In this document: positions 16,902-24,938 of the stretch, one piece after another
How positions within the stretch are numbered: the stretch's first letter is position 1
Layout of the letters: each line of letters begins with the position of its first letter
NCBI GenBank assembly: GCA_900767825.1
Contig: CAAGAN010000033.1
Location: forward strand, 62,001 to 126,000
Length of the DNA stretch: 64,000 nt
Source: Bacilli bacterium
GTDB taxonomy: Bacteria > Bacillota_I > Bacilli_A > RFN20 > CAG-826
Direction of reading: 5' to 3'
Notes under the pieces: generated by a model
Told to the model about the DNA's origin: nothing
The model's input: the letters and a program-made list of their open reading frames with translations, nothing else
The model's database searches: none
Program-made: the position numbers and the translations under genes

Positions 16902-17347
16902 AGTATTTTATCCTTTTTAAAGTAATAACAGACGCTTCCTAAAGTATGGAAAGGTGTTGCAATTACTTCAAATTCAAAATCCCCTACCTTGATTTCTCCT
17001 TCTTTTAAGCAATCTACCTTTATTCCTTGCTTTATTATTTCAATATTATCTAGATAGGAAGTAAGGCTATATTTAGGATCTTCAAGGCATCTATAGTCAT
17101 CTTCATAAATGTAAATTGGGAATTTTTGTGGTAAAGAAAGCTCGTTTATACCTAAAATATGATCATAATGGCCGTGAGTTAAAAATAATCCAAGGCAAGT
17201 GTATTCGTGCTTTGCTAAATAATTTTCGATATAGTCGTTTTTGTTATAACCTAAATCAAAAAGTATGCACTGCTTGGATTCATTTACCAAACAATAAGTT
17301 GTCGCCAGATTTTGCTCTAGCGAAAGCTGAATTACCTTAATAGGCAT
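16895..17347 (-). pseudogene. 5' fragment of the split MBL-fold hydrolase
   Basis: The frame starts MPIKVIQLSLEQ at 17347 and carries the family's first metal motif, LTHGHYDHILG (HxHxDH). It then runs through ATPFHTLGSVCYYFKKDKILIS and hits a stop (16892-16894) supplied by the element. The family continues at this point with GD(T/S)LF, which is present at 6953-7142. A longer frame from 17371 would start inside the rpmG terminator, so I reject it. The fragment keeps three metal ligands but lacks the later Asp and His, so it should be inactive. Ancestral order was rpmG, this hydrolase, efp, yneF. Confidence 0.9.
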
Positions 17348-17353
17348 GCAGAA

Positions 17354-17382
17354 TAAAAAAATAAGGCACAAAATAGCCTTAT
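17354..17382 (-). terminator. rpmG terminator
   Basis: ATAAGGC (17361-17367) pairs with GCCTTAT (17376-17382). On the reverse strand the hairpin is followed by a T-run (17360-17354). The stem overlaps the rpmG stop codon. Confidence 0.85.
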
Positions 17383-17537
17383 TTCTTTTCCTTATGAAGT
17401 GTCATCTTATTGCACTTTGGACAGAATTTGTTGATTTCCATCTTGTTTGGATGGTTTCTCTTGTTTCTGGTGGTGATATAGTTTTCGTCGCCACATTCAG
17501 TGCATTTAAGTATAACTTGATCGCGTTTACTGGCCAT
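17379..17537 (-). CDS. rpmG: 50S ribosomal protein L33
   Basis: The reverse strand encodes 52 residues, starting MASKRDQVILKCTECGDENY and ending MTLHKEKK. Two CxxC pairs (KCTECG and FCPKCNK) form the zinc ribbon of the C+ type of L33. AAGGGAGAG lies 11-19 nt before the ATG. The length and sequence match the family (about 49-55 residues). It is divergent from ispG and was originally followed by the hydrolase gene. Confidence 0.95.
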   Translation of the reverse strand: MASKRDQVILKCTECGDENYITTRNKRNHPNKMEINKFCPKCNKMTLHKEKK

Positions 17538-17597
17538 TTTAGTATCTTCACTCTCCCTTGCGCGTTTAGAAGTCTACCATAAGATTAATATAAAATC

Positions 17598-17603
17598 TAT
17601 AAT
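17598..17603 (+). promoter_or_regulatory. Candidate -10 box for ispG
   Basis: A perfect TATAAT ends 19 nt before the chosen ispG ATG. No convincing -35 is seen. Transcription from here would leave a leader of only about 10-15 nt. Confidence 0.4.
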
Positions 17604-17622
17604 AGATTTGTTGGTAAATGAT

Positions 17623-18675
17623 ATGAATCGAAGAGAATTAACAAAAAAGATTAAAATCGGGAATACTTTTATAGGCGGATCAAATAGGGTTTTGATACAG
17701 TCGATGTGCAATATCAAGACTGAGAAATACCTTGATGTAATCAAACAAATTAATGAATGCGCCGCTGCTGGGGCAAACTTAATGAGGGTATCTGTTCTAG
17801 ATGAAAATGATGCTTATGCCATTTCAAAAATAAAGGAAGGGATCTCAATACCTTTAATCGCAGATATCCATTTCGAATATAAATTAGCCTTAATTTGCCT
17901 TGAGCAGGGAATTGATGCGATAAGAATTAACCCTGGAAACATCGGAAGCGTCGATAAAATAAAGCTAGTTGTAGATAAGGCTAAGGAAAAGCATGTCCCG
18001 ATAAGAGTTGGGGTAAATTCAGGCTCAATGGATAAATCTATTTTCGATAATGATGGAATTGTTACAAGCCATTATTTATATAAATCTGCTTTAAAACACG
18101 TAAAGATACTAGAAGATTTGGGTTTTGAAGACATTGTCATATCTTTAAAGGGTTCAAATGCAAAAGAAACAATCGAAGCCTATAGGTACGCTTCTAAGAT
18201 GTTTAAATACCCGCTTCACCTTGGAGTAACTGAAGCCGGGCCAAAAGACACTGGGTTAATTCGCTCTTCTGCCGGATTAGCCCCATTGCTTTTAGAAGGA
18301 ATCGGAGACACCATAAGGATTTCACTCAGCGATGATCCAGTTGAAGAAATTAAGGCAGCATCAAGACTTCTTCATGATTTAGGATTAAAAGACGACTATC
18401 CTACTTTTATATCTTGCCCAACATGTGGAAGGACTGAAGTTGATTTAATACCCACAGCCAAGATTATCCAAAAATATATCGAAGATAACCATATTAACAA
18501 GACTATTGCCATTATGGGTTGCATCGTAAATGGTCCTGGAGAAGCTAGACATGCCGATTTAGGCGCGGCTGGAGGAAATGGAGTCTGGGCCATATTTAAA
18601 AAGGGGAAAGTTCTTAGGAGAGTTAAAAACGAAGATATCGTCGAAGAACTTATCAAGGAAATCAATAAATTATAA
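17623..18675 (+). CDS. ispG: 4-hydroxy-3-methylbut-2-en-1-yl diphosphate synthase
   Basis: IspG (GcpE) reductively converts MEcPP into HMBPP in the MEP isoprenoid pathway, using a [4Fe-4S] cluster. The 350-residue protein has the TIM barrel (NLMRVSVLDE, IPLIADIHFEYKLAL, AIRINPGNIGS) and the C-terminal cluster domain with SCPTCGRTEVDL and GCIVNGPGEARHADLG. A TTG five codons earlier is an alternative start; I prefer the ATG at 17623, where family homology begins. The gene converges on nfo and overlaps its end by 6 nt. IspH, the next enzyme of the pathway, is encoded 2.3 kb away, so the last two steps sit close together. Confidence 0.94.
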   Translation: MNRRELTKKIKIGNTFIGGSNRVLIQSMCNIKTEKYLDVIKQINECAAAGANLMRVSVLDENDAYAISKIKEGISIPLIADIHFEYKLALICLEQGIDAIRINPGNIGSVDKIKLVVDKAKEKHVPIRVGVNSGSMDKSIFDNDGIVTSHYLYKSALKHVKILEDLGFEDIVISLKGSNAKETIEAYRYASKMFKYPLHLGVTEAGPKDTGLIRSSAGLAPLLLEGIGDTIRISLSDDPVEEIKAASRLLHDLGLKDDYPTFISCPTCGRTEVDLIPTAKIIQKYIEDNHINKTIAIMGCIVNGPGEARHADLGAAGGNGVWAIFKKGKVLRRVKNEDIVEELIKEINKL

Positions 18676-19557
18676 CTTGCTAATAAAATCAGGCTCGAAA
18701 AGGCCGTTACGTAACATTTCTATCTCCTTTTTATATGGAGGCATCTTGTTTACATAAGGGGTTTCTAAAATTTTTGGAATGGATTTTATTCTTGGATTAG
18801 AGGCTATTTTCTCTAACTTTTCAAATCCAATTGTCCCCATTCCAATATTCGCATGTCTATCTTTATGCGAATTTATTGGATTTAAAGAATCATTTAAATG
18901 GATGACTTTTAGCTTATCTAGTCCAATTAAAGAATCGAATTCATCTAATATTTTATCAAAATCAGACAAATCATAACCCGCATCGTTTATATGGCAGGTA
19001 TCTAGACAAACTCCAATCCTAGATTGATCAGTAATTCCTTTGACTAATTCTGACATCTCTTTGAAATTAATGCCTATTTCATTTCCTTTCCCTGCCATGG
19101 TTTCTAGACAAATCGTTACATTGCCTTTAAAAGAATCAAATATAGAATTAATCGCGTTGCAAAGTGCTTCTTTGCCCTTTTCAAAGCCTAACCCTTTACT
19201 TGATCCAGGATGGAGGACGACTTTATTGACATTAAAAGAAACTGCCCTATTTAGCTCATTTTCTAGGAAAGATTTAGCAAAACCATATTTTTCTATATCT
19301 TCATCATTAGCCAAATTGATTATATAAGGGGCGTGAATGACTATATTATCTTCATCAAAGCTATTTTCTTTTAATAATTCTCTTCCTTCCTCAATCCGCA
19401 GTCTAGACAAAGGAAGCCTAAGCGAATTTTGTGGAGCACCTGTATAAAACATGAAGGCAGTCGAATTATAGGAAAGTGCTTCTTTTACTGTCCCTAGATA
19501 AAATAATGGGGAAGATAAGGAAACATGAGAACCAATTATTAAATCACTATTTTTCAT
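18670..19557 (-). CDS. nfo: Endonuclease IV (AP endonuclease)
   Basis: Nfo cleaves DNA 5' to abasic sites during base excision repair, using three zinc ions in a TIM barrel. The 295-residue protein shows HAPYIINLAN, VLHPGSSKG, CLETMAGKGNEIG, GVCLDTCHINDAGYD, VIHLNDSLNPINSHKDRHANIG and KILETPY, which carry the His, Glu and Asp metal ligands. Length is normal. Its ATG overlaps the stop of the upstream DEAD-box gene (ATGAAAAATAG), so the pair is coupled. Confidence 0.93.
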   Translation of the reverse strand: MKNSDLIIGSHVSLSSPLFYLGTVKEALSYNSTAFMFYTGAPQNSLRLPLSRLRIEEGRELLKENSFDEDNIVIHAPYIINLANDEDIEKYGFAKSFLENELNRAVSFNVNKVVLHPGSSKGLGFEKGKEALCNAINSIFDSFKGNVTICLETMAGKGNEIGINFKEMSELVKGITDQSRIGVCLDTCHINDAGYDLSDFDKILDEFDSLIGLDKLKVIHLNDSLNPINSHKDRHANIGMGTIGFEKLEKIASNPRIKSIPKILETPYVNKMPPYKKEIEMLRNGLFEPDFISKL

Positions 19558-20890
19558 ATGTAGCTTTCTTTATGGCTTTATTAATGGCTTTTCTTCTATA
19601 TTTATTCTTGACTCTTTCAACAGCCCATTGTTGCTTCTTTTTATAGCCTGGCTTGACTTTTTTAGTCCTAGTCTTGGCTTTAGCAATCTTGATTTCCTTG
19701 CTTTCTTGCTCGGAAAGAGGCTTTTTCTTGCTAAATTTCTTCTTTGATAATAATCCAACTGGATCAGGAACTAGTCCATCTTCTTTTAATATAAGGAAAT
19801 CAAATTTGACTCCTTTTTTGATTAGTTCGCTTGGAAGAGAGGTCGAATCTGAATTATAGAAAACATAGGAATCCCCTACTTTATCGAATCTTCCAGTCCT
19901 TCCAGCACGGTGATAATAATATTCAAGGTCATTTGGCAAATCTAATGAAATAACATCGCTAACATCCTCAATATCGATACCGCGTGAAAGCAAATCGCTA
20001 GCAACGATTATTTGGAATTTATTGTCTTTAATTAGTTTAATAGTCGATCTTCTTTTTCTTGCATCTAAATCGCTAGAAAACATTGTCACGGAATATCCAT
20101 CTTGCTTCAATTCTTCATATGTTTTCTTTACATCTTCCTTTTTGGAGGCAAAGACAATGCATAAATATGGGTTCTTGAATTTAAGGAATCTCTTCAATGC
20201 TTCAATTTTACCAACGTGTTTTACATTAACTAAATGATGGCTAACGTTACTAGAAGCCTTATTATCTTCGTTATCAAAAGAGAAATTGGTTCCGACATAT
20301 TTTTCTAACCTATGCTTCAATCCTTCTTCTAAGGTAGCAGAAAATACCATGGTTTGGACATTATCCCCTAGCATCGAATATAAAGCATCGATAGAATCGA
20401 AATATCCTAATTCCATTAACATATCGGCTTCATCTAGGACTAAAGTCTTTACATTACGTAAATTTAATTCATAAGAATCACTTAGGATATCTTTTAATCT
20501 GCCAGGAGTTCCAATGACTATATGAGGTGCAATTGATAATCCTTGGCTAGATGAAGTCCTATCTTCTTCAGAGGTAATTAGCTTTATCTTTAGCTTTTGG
20601 AAATAATTCCGGAATGGCTTTGCAAATTCATATACTTGCCTAGAAAGTTCCCTGCTTGGGGTAATTATTATGGCTTGAAGCCTAGGAAGAGAAGTATCAA
20701 TCCTATCAATTATTGGAACTAGATAAGAATGGGTTTTCCCTGAGCCGGTTTCCGATTGACATAAAAGCGATTTCCCTTGAAGGGCTTTTGGGATTATGCG
20801 AAGCTGGACTGGCGATGGGGAGATATAATTTTGCTTTTTCAAGGCCTCTACCATGGTCTTGGATAAATTTAATGATGAAAATGTACTCAT
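19547..20890 (-). CDS. DEAD-box ATP-dependent RNA helicase
   Basis: This 447-residue RNA helicase has the full motif set: Q motif (PSPVQLRIIP), SETGSGKTHS (I), VIGTPGRLKD, VLDEADMLMELG (II), VFSATLE (III), ASDLLSRGIDIEDV (V) and YYHRAGRTGR (VI). A basic C-terminal tail rich in Lys (about 380-447) probably binds RNA. It is most like the CshB/YqfR group, which lies near nfo and dnaG in Firmicutes and acts in ribosome assembly or cold adaptation. The start MSTFSSLNLSKTMVEAL at 20890 fits the family; a longer frame reaches 20929. It is divergent from ispH. Confidence 0.9.
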   Translation of the reverse strand: MSTFSSLNLSKTMVEALKKQNYISPSPVQLRIIPKALQGKSLLCQSETGSGKTHSYLVPIIDRIDTSLPRLQAIIITPSRELSRQVYEFAKPFRNYFQKLKIKLITSEEDRTSSSQGLSIAPHIVIGTPGRLKDILSDSYELNLRNVKTLVLDEADMLMELGYFDSIDALYSMLGDNVQTMVFSATLEEGLKHRLEKYVGTNFSFDNEDNKASSNVSHHLVNVKHVGKIEALKRFLKFKNPYLCIVFASKKEDVKKTYEELKQDGYSVTMFSSDLDARKRRSTIKLIKDNKFQIIVASDLLSRGIDIEDVSDVISLDLPNDLEYYYHRAGRTGRFDKVGDSYVFYNSDSTSLPSELIKKGVKFDFLILKEDGLVPDPVGLLSKKKFSKKKPLSEQESKEIKIAKAKTRTKKVKPGYKKKQQWAVERVKNKYRRKAINKAIKKATYEK

Positions 20891-20939
20891 AACAATTAAA
20901 ATTATAAAGGAAAGGAAAGAGCAATTCACTTCTAAATCT

Positions 20940-21791
20940 ATGGAAATTCATATAATTAATCCAATTGGCTTTTGTTTTGGGGTAACTAGGGCCATAGATA
21001 TTGCTTCTAAATTAGATAAAAGCAAGAAGATTACTTTCTTAGGCATGGTTGTCCATAATGAAGAAGTCATATCTAGTTTTTCTTCCGCTAACATCAACAT
21101 AATTGACGAAAGGAAGCAAGATCTAAAAGAAGCTCTTTTGCAAGTTGAAGATGGGACAATCGTTGTTTTTTCTGCCCATGGTCATCCAAAAGAATATGAA
21201 GAAATTGCTAGAAAGAAAAATCTAATCCAAATAGACACGACTTGCCCTCTAGTGGCCCTAAATCTTAAGCTAGGGCTAGATTATGCTTCCGAAGGATTAA
21301 TCTACATAGGAAGTAAAAATCATCTAGAAGCATCTTCTTTTAGGCTTAATTGCCCTGCTTCCTATTTCTTTGATATTTCTAGTTACTCATATTTAGCAAA
21401 GCCAGAAATCGATATTAAGCATGTAATCTCGCAAACTACCTTGTCTACAAGCGAGGTAGATAAGGCTATAAAGATAATTCAAAAGGATTATCCAAATGCC
21501 AAATTAGAAAGAAGCGTCTGCGATGCAACTAAAGCTAGGCAAGTTGCCCTTTCTAATCTAGAAGATGATTATGATGCAATTATAGTTATAGGCTCGTCAT
21601 CTTCATCAAATACAAATAAATTATTTAGCATTGCTAAAAACAAGAACAAGAATTCCTTTTTGATGCTTAACAGCAATGAACTTAAGCAAATAAAGGATTT
21701 ACCTAAATATAAAAAAATTGCCCTCTGCAGCGGAACTTCCGCTTCGATGAAGACAATTGATGAATGTTTGGAATATTTAAGATCCCTTTAA
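20940..21791 (+). CDS. ispH: 4-hydroxy-3-methylbut-2-enyl diphosphate reductase
   Basis: IspH (LytB) reduces HMBPP to IPP and DMAPP, the last MEP-pathway step. Key cysteines of the [4Fe-4S] cluster are in NPIGFCFGVTRAI, DTTCPLV and SVCDATKARQ. Also present are HNEEVI, SAHGHPKEY, ISQTTLS and LCSGTSAS. At 283 residues the length is normal. I chose MEIHIINPIGFC at 20940 because homology begins there; the frame also runs 29 codons further upstream. A purine-rich AAAGGAAAGGAAAGAG stretch lies about 25 nt upstream. The 3' end overlaps trmK, which converges on it. Confidence 0.93.
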   Translation: MEIHIINPIGFCFGVTRAIDIASKLDKSKKITFLGMVVHNEEVISSFSSANINIIDERKQDLKEALLQVEDGTIVVFSAHGHPKEYEEIARKKNLIQIDTTCPLVALNLKLGLDYASEGLIYIGSKNHLEASSFRLNCPASYFFDISSYSYLAKPEIDIKHVISQTTLSTSEVDKAIKIIQKDYPNAKLERSVCDATKARQVALSNLEDDYDAIIVIGSSSSSNTNKLFSIAKNKNKNSFLMLNSNELKQIKDLPKYKKIALCSGTSASMKTIDECLEYLRSL

Positions 21792-22457
21792 GACAGAAGC
21801 TAATATCCTGTATAAGGAAAGGGCTTGCTCTCTTTTTTCTTTGCTTAATCCTTTATTTAATAAGGCAGATACTTTCTTCCTTTGGATTTCAACCCATTCA
21901 AGGAATATCGGGTCTCTTTCTTTTAATAGTTTCGGTCCTAATAACAATTCTTTTTGGGTATAAGGTTTAGATGGCTTGCCACGGCTAAATTTAACGATTG
22001 AATAGAAGATTTTATCTTCATATACCATCTTTTCTTCACTAATTTTAAAGCCTAGCTCCACTATTTTTTCTCTAACCAATTTTAAATCACGATGCGGATC
22101 GACAATTATAGTTTTTACGTTATCTAGCTTTTCTTTGTGGGAATAAAGTATATCGGTAGTCAAAATACCACCTAATCCACATAGGCATAAAGTATCGACT
22201 TCACCCATTAAATCAGATATTCCATCACTTTTAGAGGCGAATATCTTCGAGGATAAACCATAGGCATCGATATTTGATTTCATTCTGATGAATGGACCGA
22301 CTTTATTTTCAACAGCCTGCGCATAATCTATGATTCCTTTAGAAACTAGATAAATTGGCAAATGCGCATGATCGCTACCAATATCGGCCAAGAATGAATT
22401 AGGAGCAACAAAATTAGCAACAGCCTGCAATCTTTTTGATAATCTAACGTTAGGCAC
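21777..22457 (-). CDS. trmK: tRNA (adenine(22)-N(1))-methyltransferase
   Basis: TrmK methylates A22 of tRNAs. The 226-residue protein begins RLQAVANFVAPNSFLADIGSDHAHLP, the SAM-binding motif I, and has CLCGLGGILTTDIL and IIVDPHRDLKLVRE. A helical C-terminal region follows, as is usual for the family. It overlaps the preceding sigma-factor gene by 8 nt and is last in the dnaG-rpoD operon, the same place it has in B. subtilis. The end overlaps ispH by 15 nt in convergent orientation. Confidence 0.9.
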   Translation of the reverse strand: MPNVRLSKRLQAVANFVAPNSFLADIGSDHAHLPIYLVSKGIIDYAQAVENKVGPFIRMKSNIDAYGLSSKIFASKSDGISDLMGEVDTLCLCGLGGILTTDILYSHKEKLDNVKTIIVDPHRDLKLVREKIVELGFKISEEKMVYEDKIFYSIVKFSRGKPSKPYTQKELLLGPKLLKERDPIFLEWVEIQRKKVSALLNKGLSKEKREQALSLYRILASVLKGS

Positions 22458-23472
22458 TTTTCTTTTCTTCCTCCAATCCTTTTTTCATCCTAAGTAGGGC
22501 TTGTTCTTTTAATTGCCTTGCCCTTTCCCTGGATATATTCATTTCTTTTCCGATTTCTTCTAATGTTTTTGGTTCATTGCCATTAAGCCCAAAGGCATTC
22601 TCGATGACGAATTTTTCCCTATCTGGAAGATATCTTAATCCATCTTTTACCATTATAGATGCATCTTCTTTTTCTAAAGACTTTGAAATAGATTCATCAT
22701 TAGACGGGACTAAATCGCTGATAGAGCCATCTTCGCCTTCTTTTATAGGAGAATCCAAATCAACTATGGTTGTCGGTATCGATAACATTTCCTTTACTTG
22801 GTCTTTATTAATATCGCCTAAATAAGAAGCGATTTCTTCATTTGTTGGCGGATTTCCGTTCTTTTCGCTTAATTCATCATAGGCCTTTTTGACTCTTGAT
22901 ATTTCAATCGAGCGATGAAGAGGCACTTTTATCGGCCTAGATAATTCGATGACGGCTTTTGTTACGGCTTGAGTGATCCACCAATGGGCATAGGTAGAGA
23001 ATCGGTTTCCTTTTTTATAATCGAATTTCTCGACTGCCCTATATAACCCAATATTTCCTTCTTGTATCAAATCTAGAAGAGGCACTCCCCTCCCTTGGTA
23101 ATGCTTTGCAATAGAGACAACTAGGCGAAGATTAGAATTAATAAGTGTAGTCCTAGCTAATTCAGCTTCCTTCTTTTCTTCGCTAGTCGCATTTTCCTTG
23201 CTTCCATTTAGTAAGGCTTTCCCTAGTTTTTGCTCTTCTTCCTTACTTAAAAGACGATAAGCCCCTATAGAATGAAGATAAATCGAAAGCGGCTCTGTTC
23301 CAGTTGAAGAGATAGAGATTGGTTCATTAAGGAGTTCACTTATTTTTTTATCGCTAACTTCCTCTTTTGTTTCATCTTCACCATCTTCTAGAACGGCATC
23401 TTCCTCTTCCTTACTTAAAGGAAGGGAATCGTTATCTAAGTCGATTTGCTTTGATTTATCTTCTTTTTCCAT
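22450..23472 (-). CDS. Second sigma-70 family RNA polymerase sigma factor
   Basis: This 340-residue sigma factor lies directly behind rpoD. It has region 1.2 (PLSIYLHSIGAYRLLSKEEE), region 2 (NLRLVVSIAKHYQGRG, DLIQEGNIGLYRAVEKFDY, RFSTYAHWWITQAVTKAV), region 3 and region 4 (LPDREKFVIENAFGLNG, TLEEIGKEMNISRERARQL). The -10-contacting Gln and Thr of WWITQAVT and the RER-RQ of region 4.2 are kept, so it probably reads promoters like those of RpoD. It lacks the long acidic N-terminal domain of its neighbour. It may be a group 2 paralogue that arose by tandem duplication; its regulon is unknown. It starts 5 nt after the rpoD stop. Confidence 0.9.
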   Translation of the reverse strand: MEKEDKSKQIDLDNDSLPLSKEEEDAVLEDGEDETKEEVSDKKISELLNEPISISSTGTEPLSIYLHSIGAYRLLSKEEEQKLGKALLNGSKENATSEEKKEAELARTTLINSNLRLVVSIAKHYQGRGVPLLDLIQEGNIGLYRAVEKFDYKKGNRFSTYAHWWITQAVTKAVIELSRPIKVPLHRSIEISRVKKAYDELSEKNGNPPTNEEIASYLGDINKDQVKEMLSIPTTIVDLDSPIKEGEDGSISDLVPSNDESISKSLEKEDASIMVKDGLRYLPDREKFVIENAFGLNGNEPKTLEEIGKEMNISRERARQLKEQALLRMKKGLEEEKKSA

Positions 23473-23477
23473 ATTTT

Positions 23478-24884
23478 TTATCTAGATCCGTTGAAATGAG
23501 GGTCATTCATGAAGGCTGGGTCACGGTAATCACCGAGCTTTTTGGCTCTAGTTGGGTGGCGAAGCTTTCTGATGGCCTTGGCTTCGATTTGCCTAATTCT
23601 TTCTCTAGTGACATTGAATTCACGTCCGACTTCTTCTAGAGTCCTTGGCCTATTGTCATCAAGTCCATAACGTAAACGTAAGACTCTTTCTTCCCTGTCG
23701 GTCAAGTCTTTCATTATTTCATAGAGTTCATCTTTTAATAATGATTTAGTCGTATATTCTTCAGGAGATTGGGCTTCTTTATCTTCGATGAAGTCTCCTA
23801 AATGGGAATCATCTTCTTCGCCGATTGGGGTTTCTAGCGAAACTGGTTCAAGGGCAATGCGTTGGATTTCCCTAATTCTTTCTGGAGAAAGCGAACCATC
23901 CATCTTATCAGAAATTTCTTCCGCGGTTGGATCTCTTCCTAATTCCTGGACTAATTGACGTTGGACGCGGGTCATCTTGTTAATGGTTTCAACCATGTGA
24001 ACAGGAATTCTAATGGTCCTTGCTTGGTCAGCAATGGCCCTAGTTATTGCCTGACGAATCCACCAAGTTGCATAGGTAGAGAACTTAAATCCCTTGGTAT
24101 AATCGAATTTTTCAACAGCTTTAATTAAACCCATGTTACCTTCTTGAATCAAATCAAGGAAATGCATTCCACGTCCGACATAATGCTTGGCGATAGCGAT
24201 AACTAATCTAAGGTTAGCATTTATTAAGTGGTCTTTTGCTTCTTTGCCTTCTTGCTTTTCTTCTTCGGTAGCATCTGGTTTATTTCCAATAACTATCTTT
24301 TTGGCAAGTTCAGTTTCTTGGTCGCCAGTAAGTAAGTCAACCTTGCCAATTTCTTTTAGATACATCTTAACGGAGTCATTGACTTTGACTTCACCGATTC
24401 CGACTTTAGCAAAATCAGCAAGGGCAACCGCTTCTTTATCTTCATCAGAAATCAAGGAATCATCGCCAGCATCGACTTCGTCTTGTTCCATTTCCCTTTC
24501 GATGTCTTCATCAGACATGGAACCTGGCATTTCTATATCTTCTTCCTCTTGGGTATCATCGGATTCGATTTTTATCTTATTTTCTTTGAAATAAGTAAAT
24601 AATTCATCGAAATCATCTTCGCTCATATCAAGGTGGGCAACAGCATCCATGACATCACCGGCATTGATATAGCCATCTTTTTTGCCCTTCTTGAGGAACT
24701 TTTTCTTGATGGAATCTAATGAAACAATAGCTTCGTCATCATCATCATCGATAAAGTCAACATCTTCATCTTCATCGAGGACTTCTTCTTTTTCTACTTT
24801 GGCCTTGCTCGCCTTAGTGGATTTCTTTTTCTTCTTTTCATTACAAGTTTCACATTCATCTAGTGCTATTTTCTTTTCTTTCAT
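23478..24884 (-). CDS. rpoD: RNA polymerase primary sigma factor
   Basis: RpoD (SigA) directs RNA polymerase to housekeeping promoters. The 468-residue protein has a highly charged N-terminal region 1.1 with Lys and Asp/Glu runs. The SigA core follows: NLRLVIAIAKHYVGRGMHF, DLIQEGNMGLIKAVEKFDY, FSTYATWWIRQAITRAI, RTIRIPVHMVETINK, region 3 (EPVSLETPIGEEDDS) and region 4 (DREERVLRLRYGLDD, TLEEVGREFNVTRERIRQI). An AAGGAG-type site precedes the ATG. The order dnaG-rpoD is conserved in Firmicutes. The near-perfect core shows this is the principal factor. Confidence 0.96.
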   Translation of the reverse strand: MKEKKIALDECETCNEKKKKKSTKASKAKVEKEEVLDEDEDVDFIDDDDDEAIVSLDSIKKKFLKKGKKDGYINAGDVMDAVAHLDMSEDDFDELFTYFKENKIKIESDDTQEEEDIEMPGSMSDEDIEREMEQDEVDAGDDSLISDEDKEAVALADFAKVGIGEVKVNDSVKMYLKEIGKVDLLTGDQETELAKKIVIGNKPDATEEEKQEGKEAKDHLINANLRLVIAIAKHYVGRGMHFLDLIQEGNMGLIKAVEKFDYTKGFKFSTYATWWIRQAITRAIADQARTIRIPVHMVETINKMTRVQRQLVQELGRDPTAEEISDKMDGSLSPERIREIQRIALEPVSLETPIGEEDDSHLGDFIEDKEAQSPEEYTTKSLLKDELYEIMKDLTDREERVLRLRYGLDDNRPRTLEEVGREFNVTRERIRQIEAKAIRKLRHPTRAKKLGDYRDPAFMNDPHFNGSR

Positions 24885-24938
24885 AATAATCTCCTTTTTA
24901 TAAGTATTTTCTAGGCATCTCCAAGCCTAGCAATCTTT

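Noticed and set aside
17348..17371. Longer start for the MBL 5' fragment
   Set aside because: It would begin within the rpmG terminator hairpin; MPIKV at 17347 fits the family.
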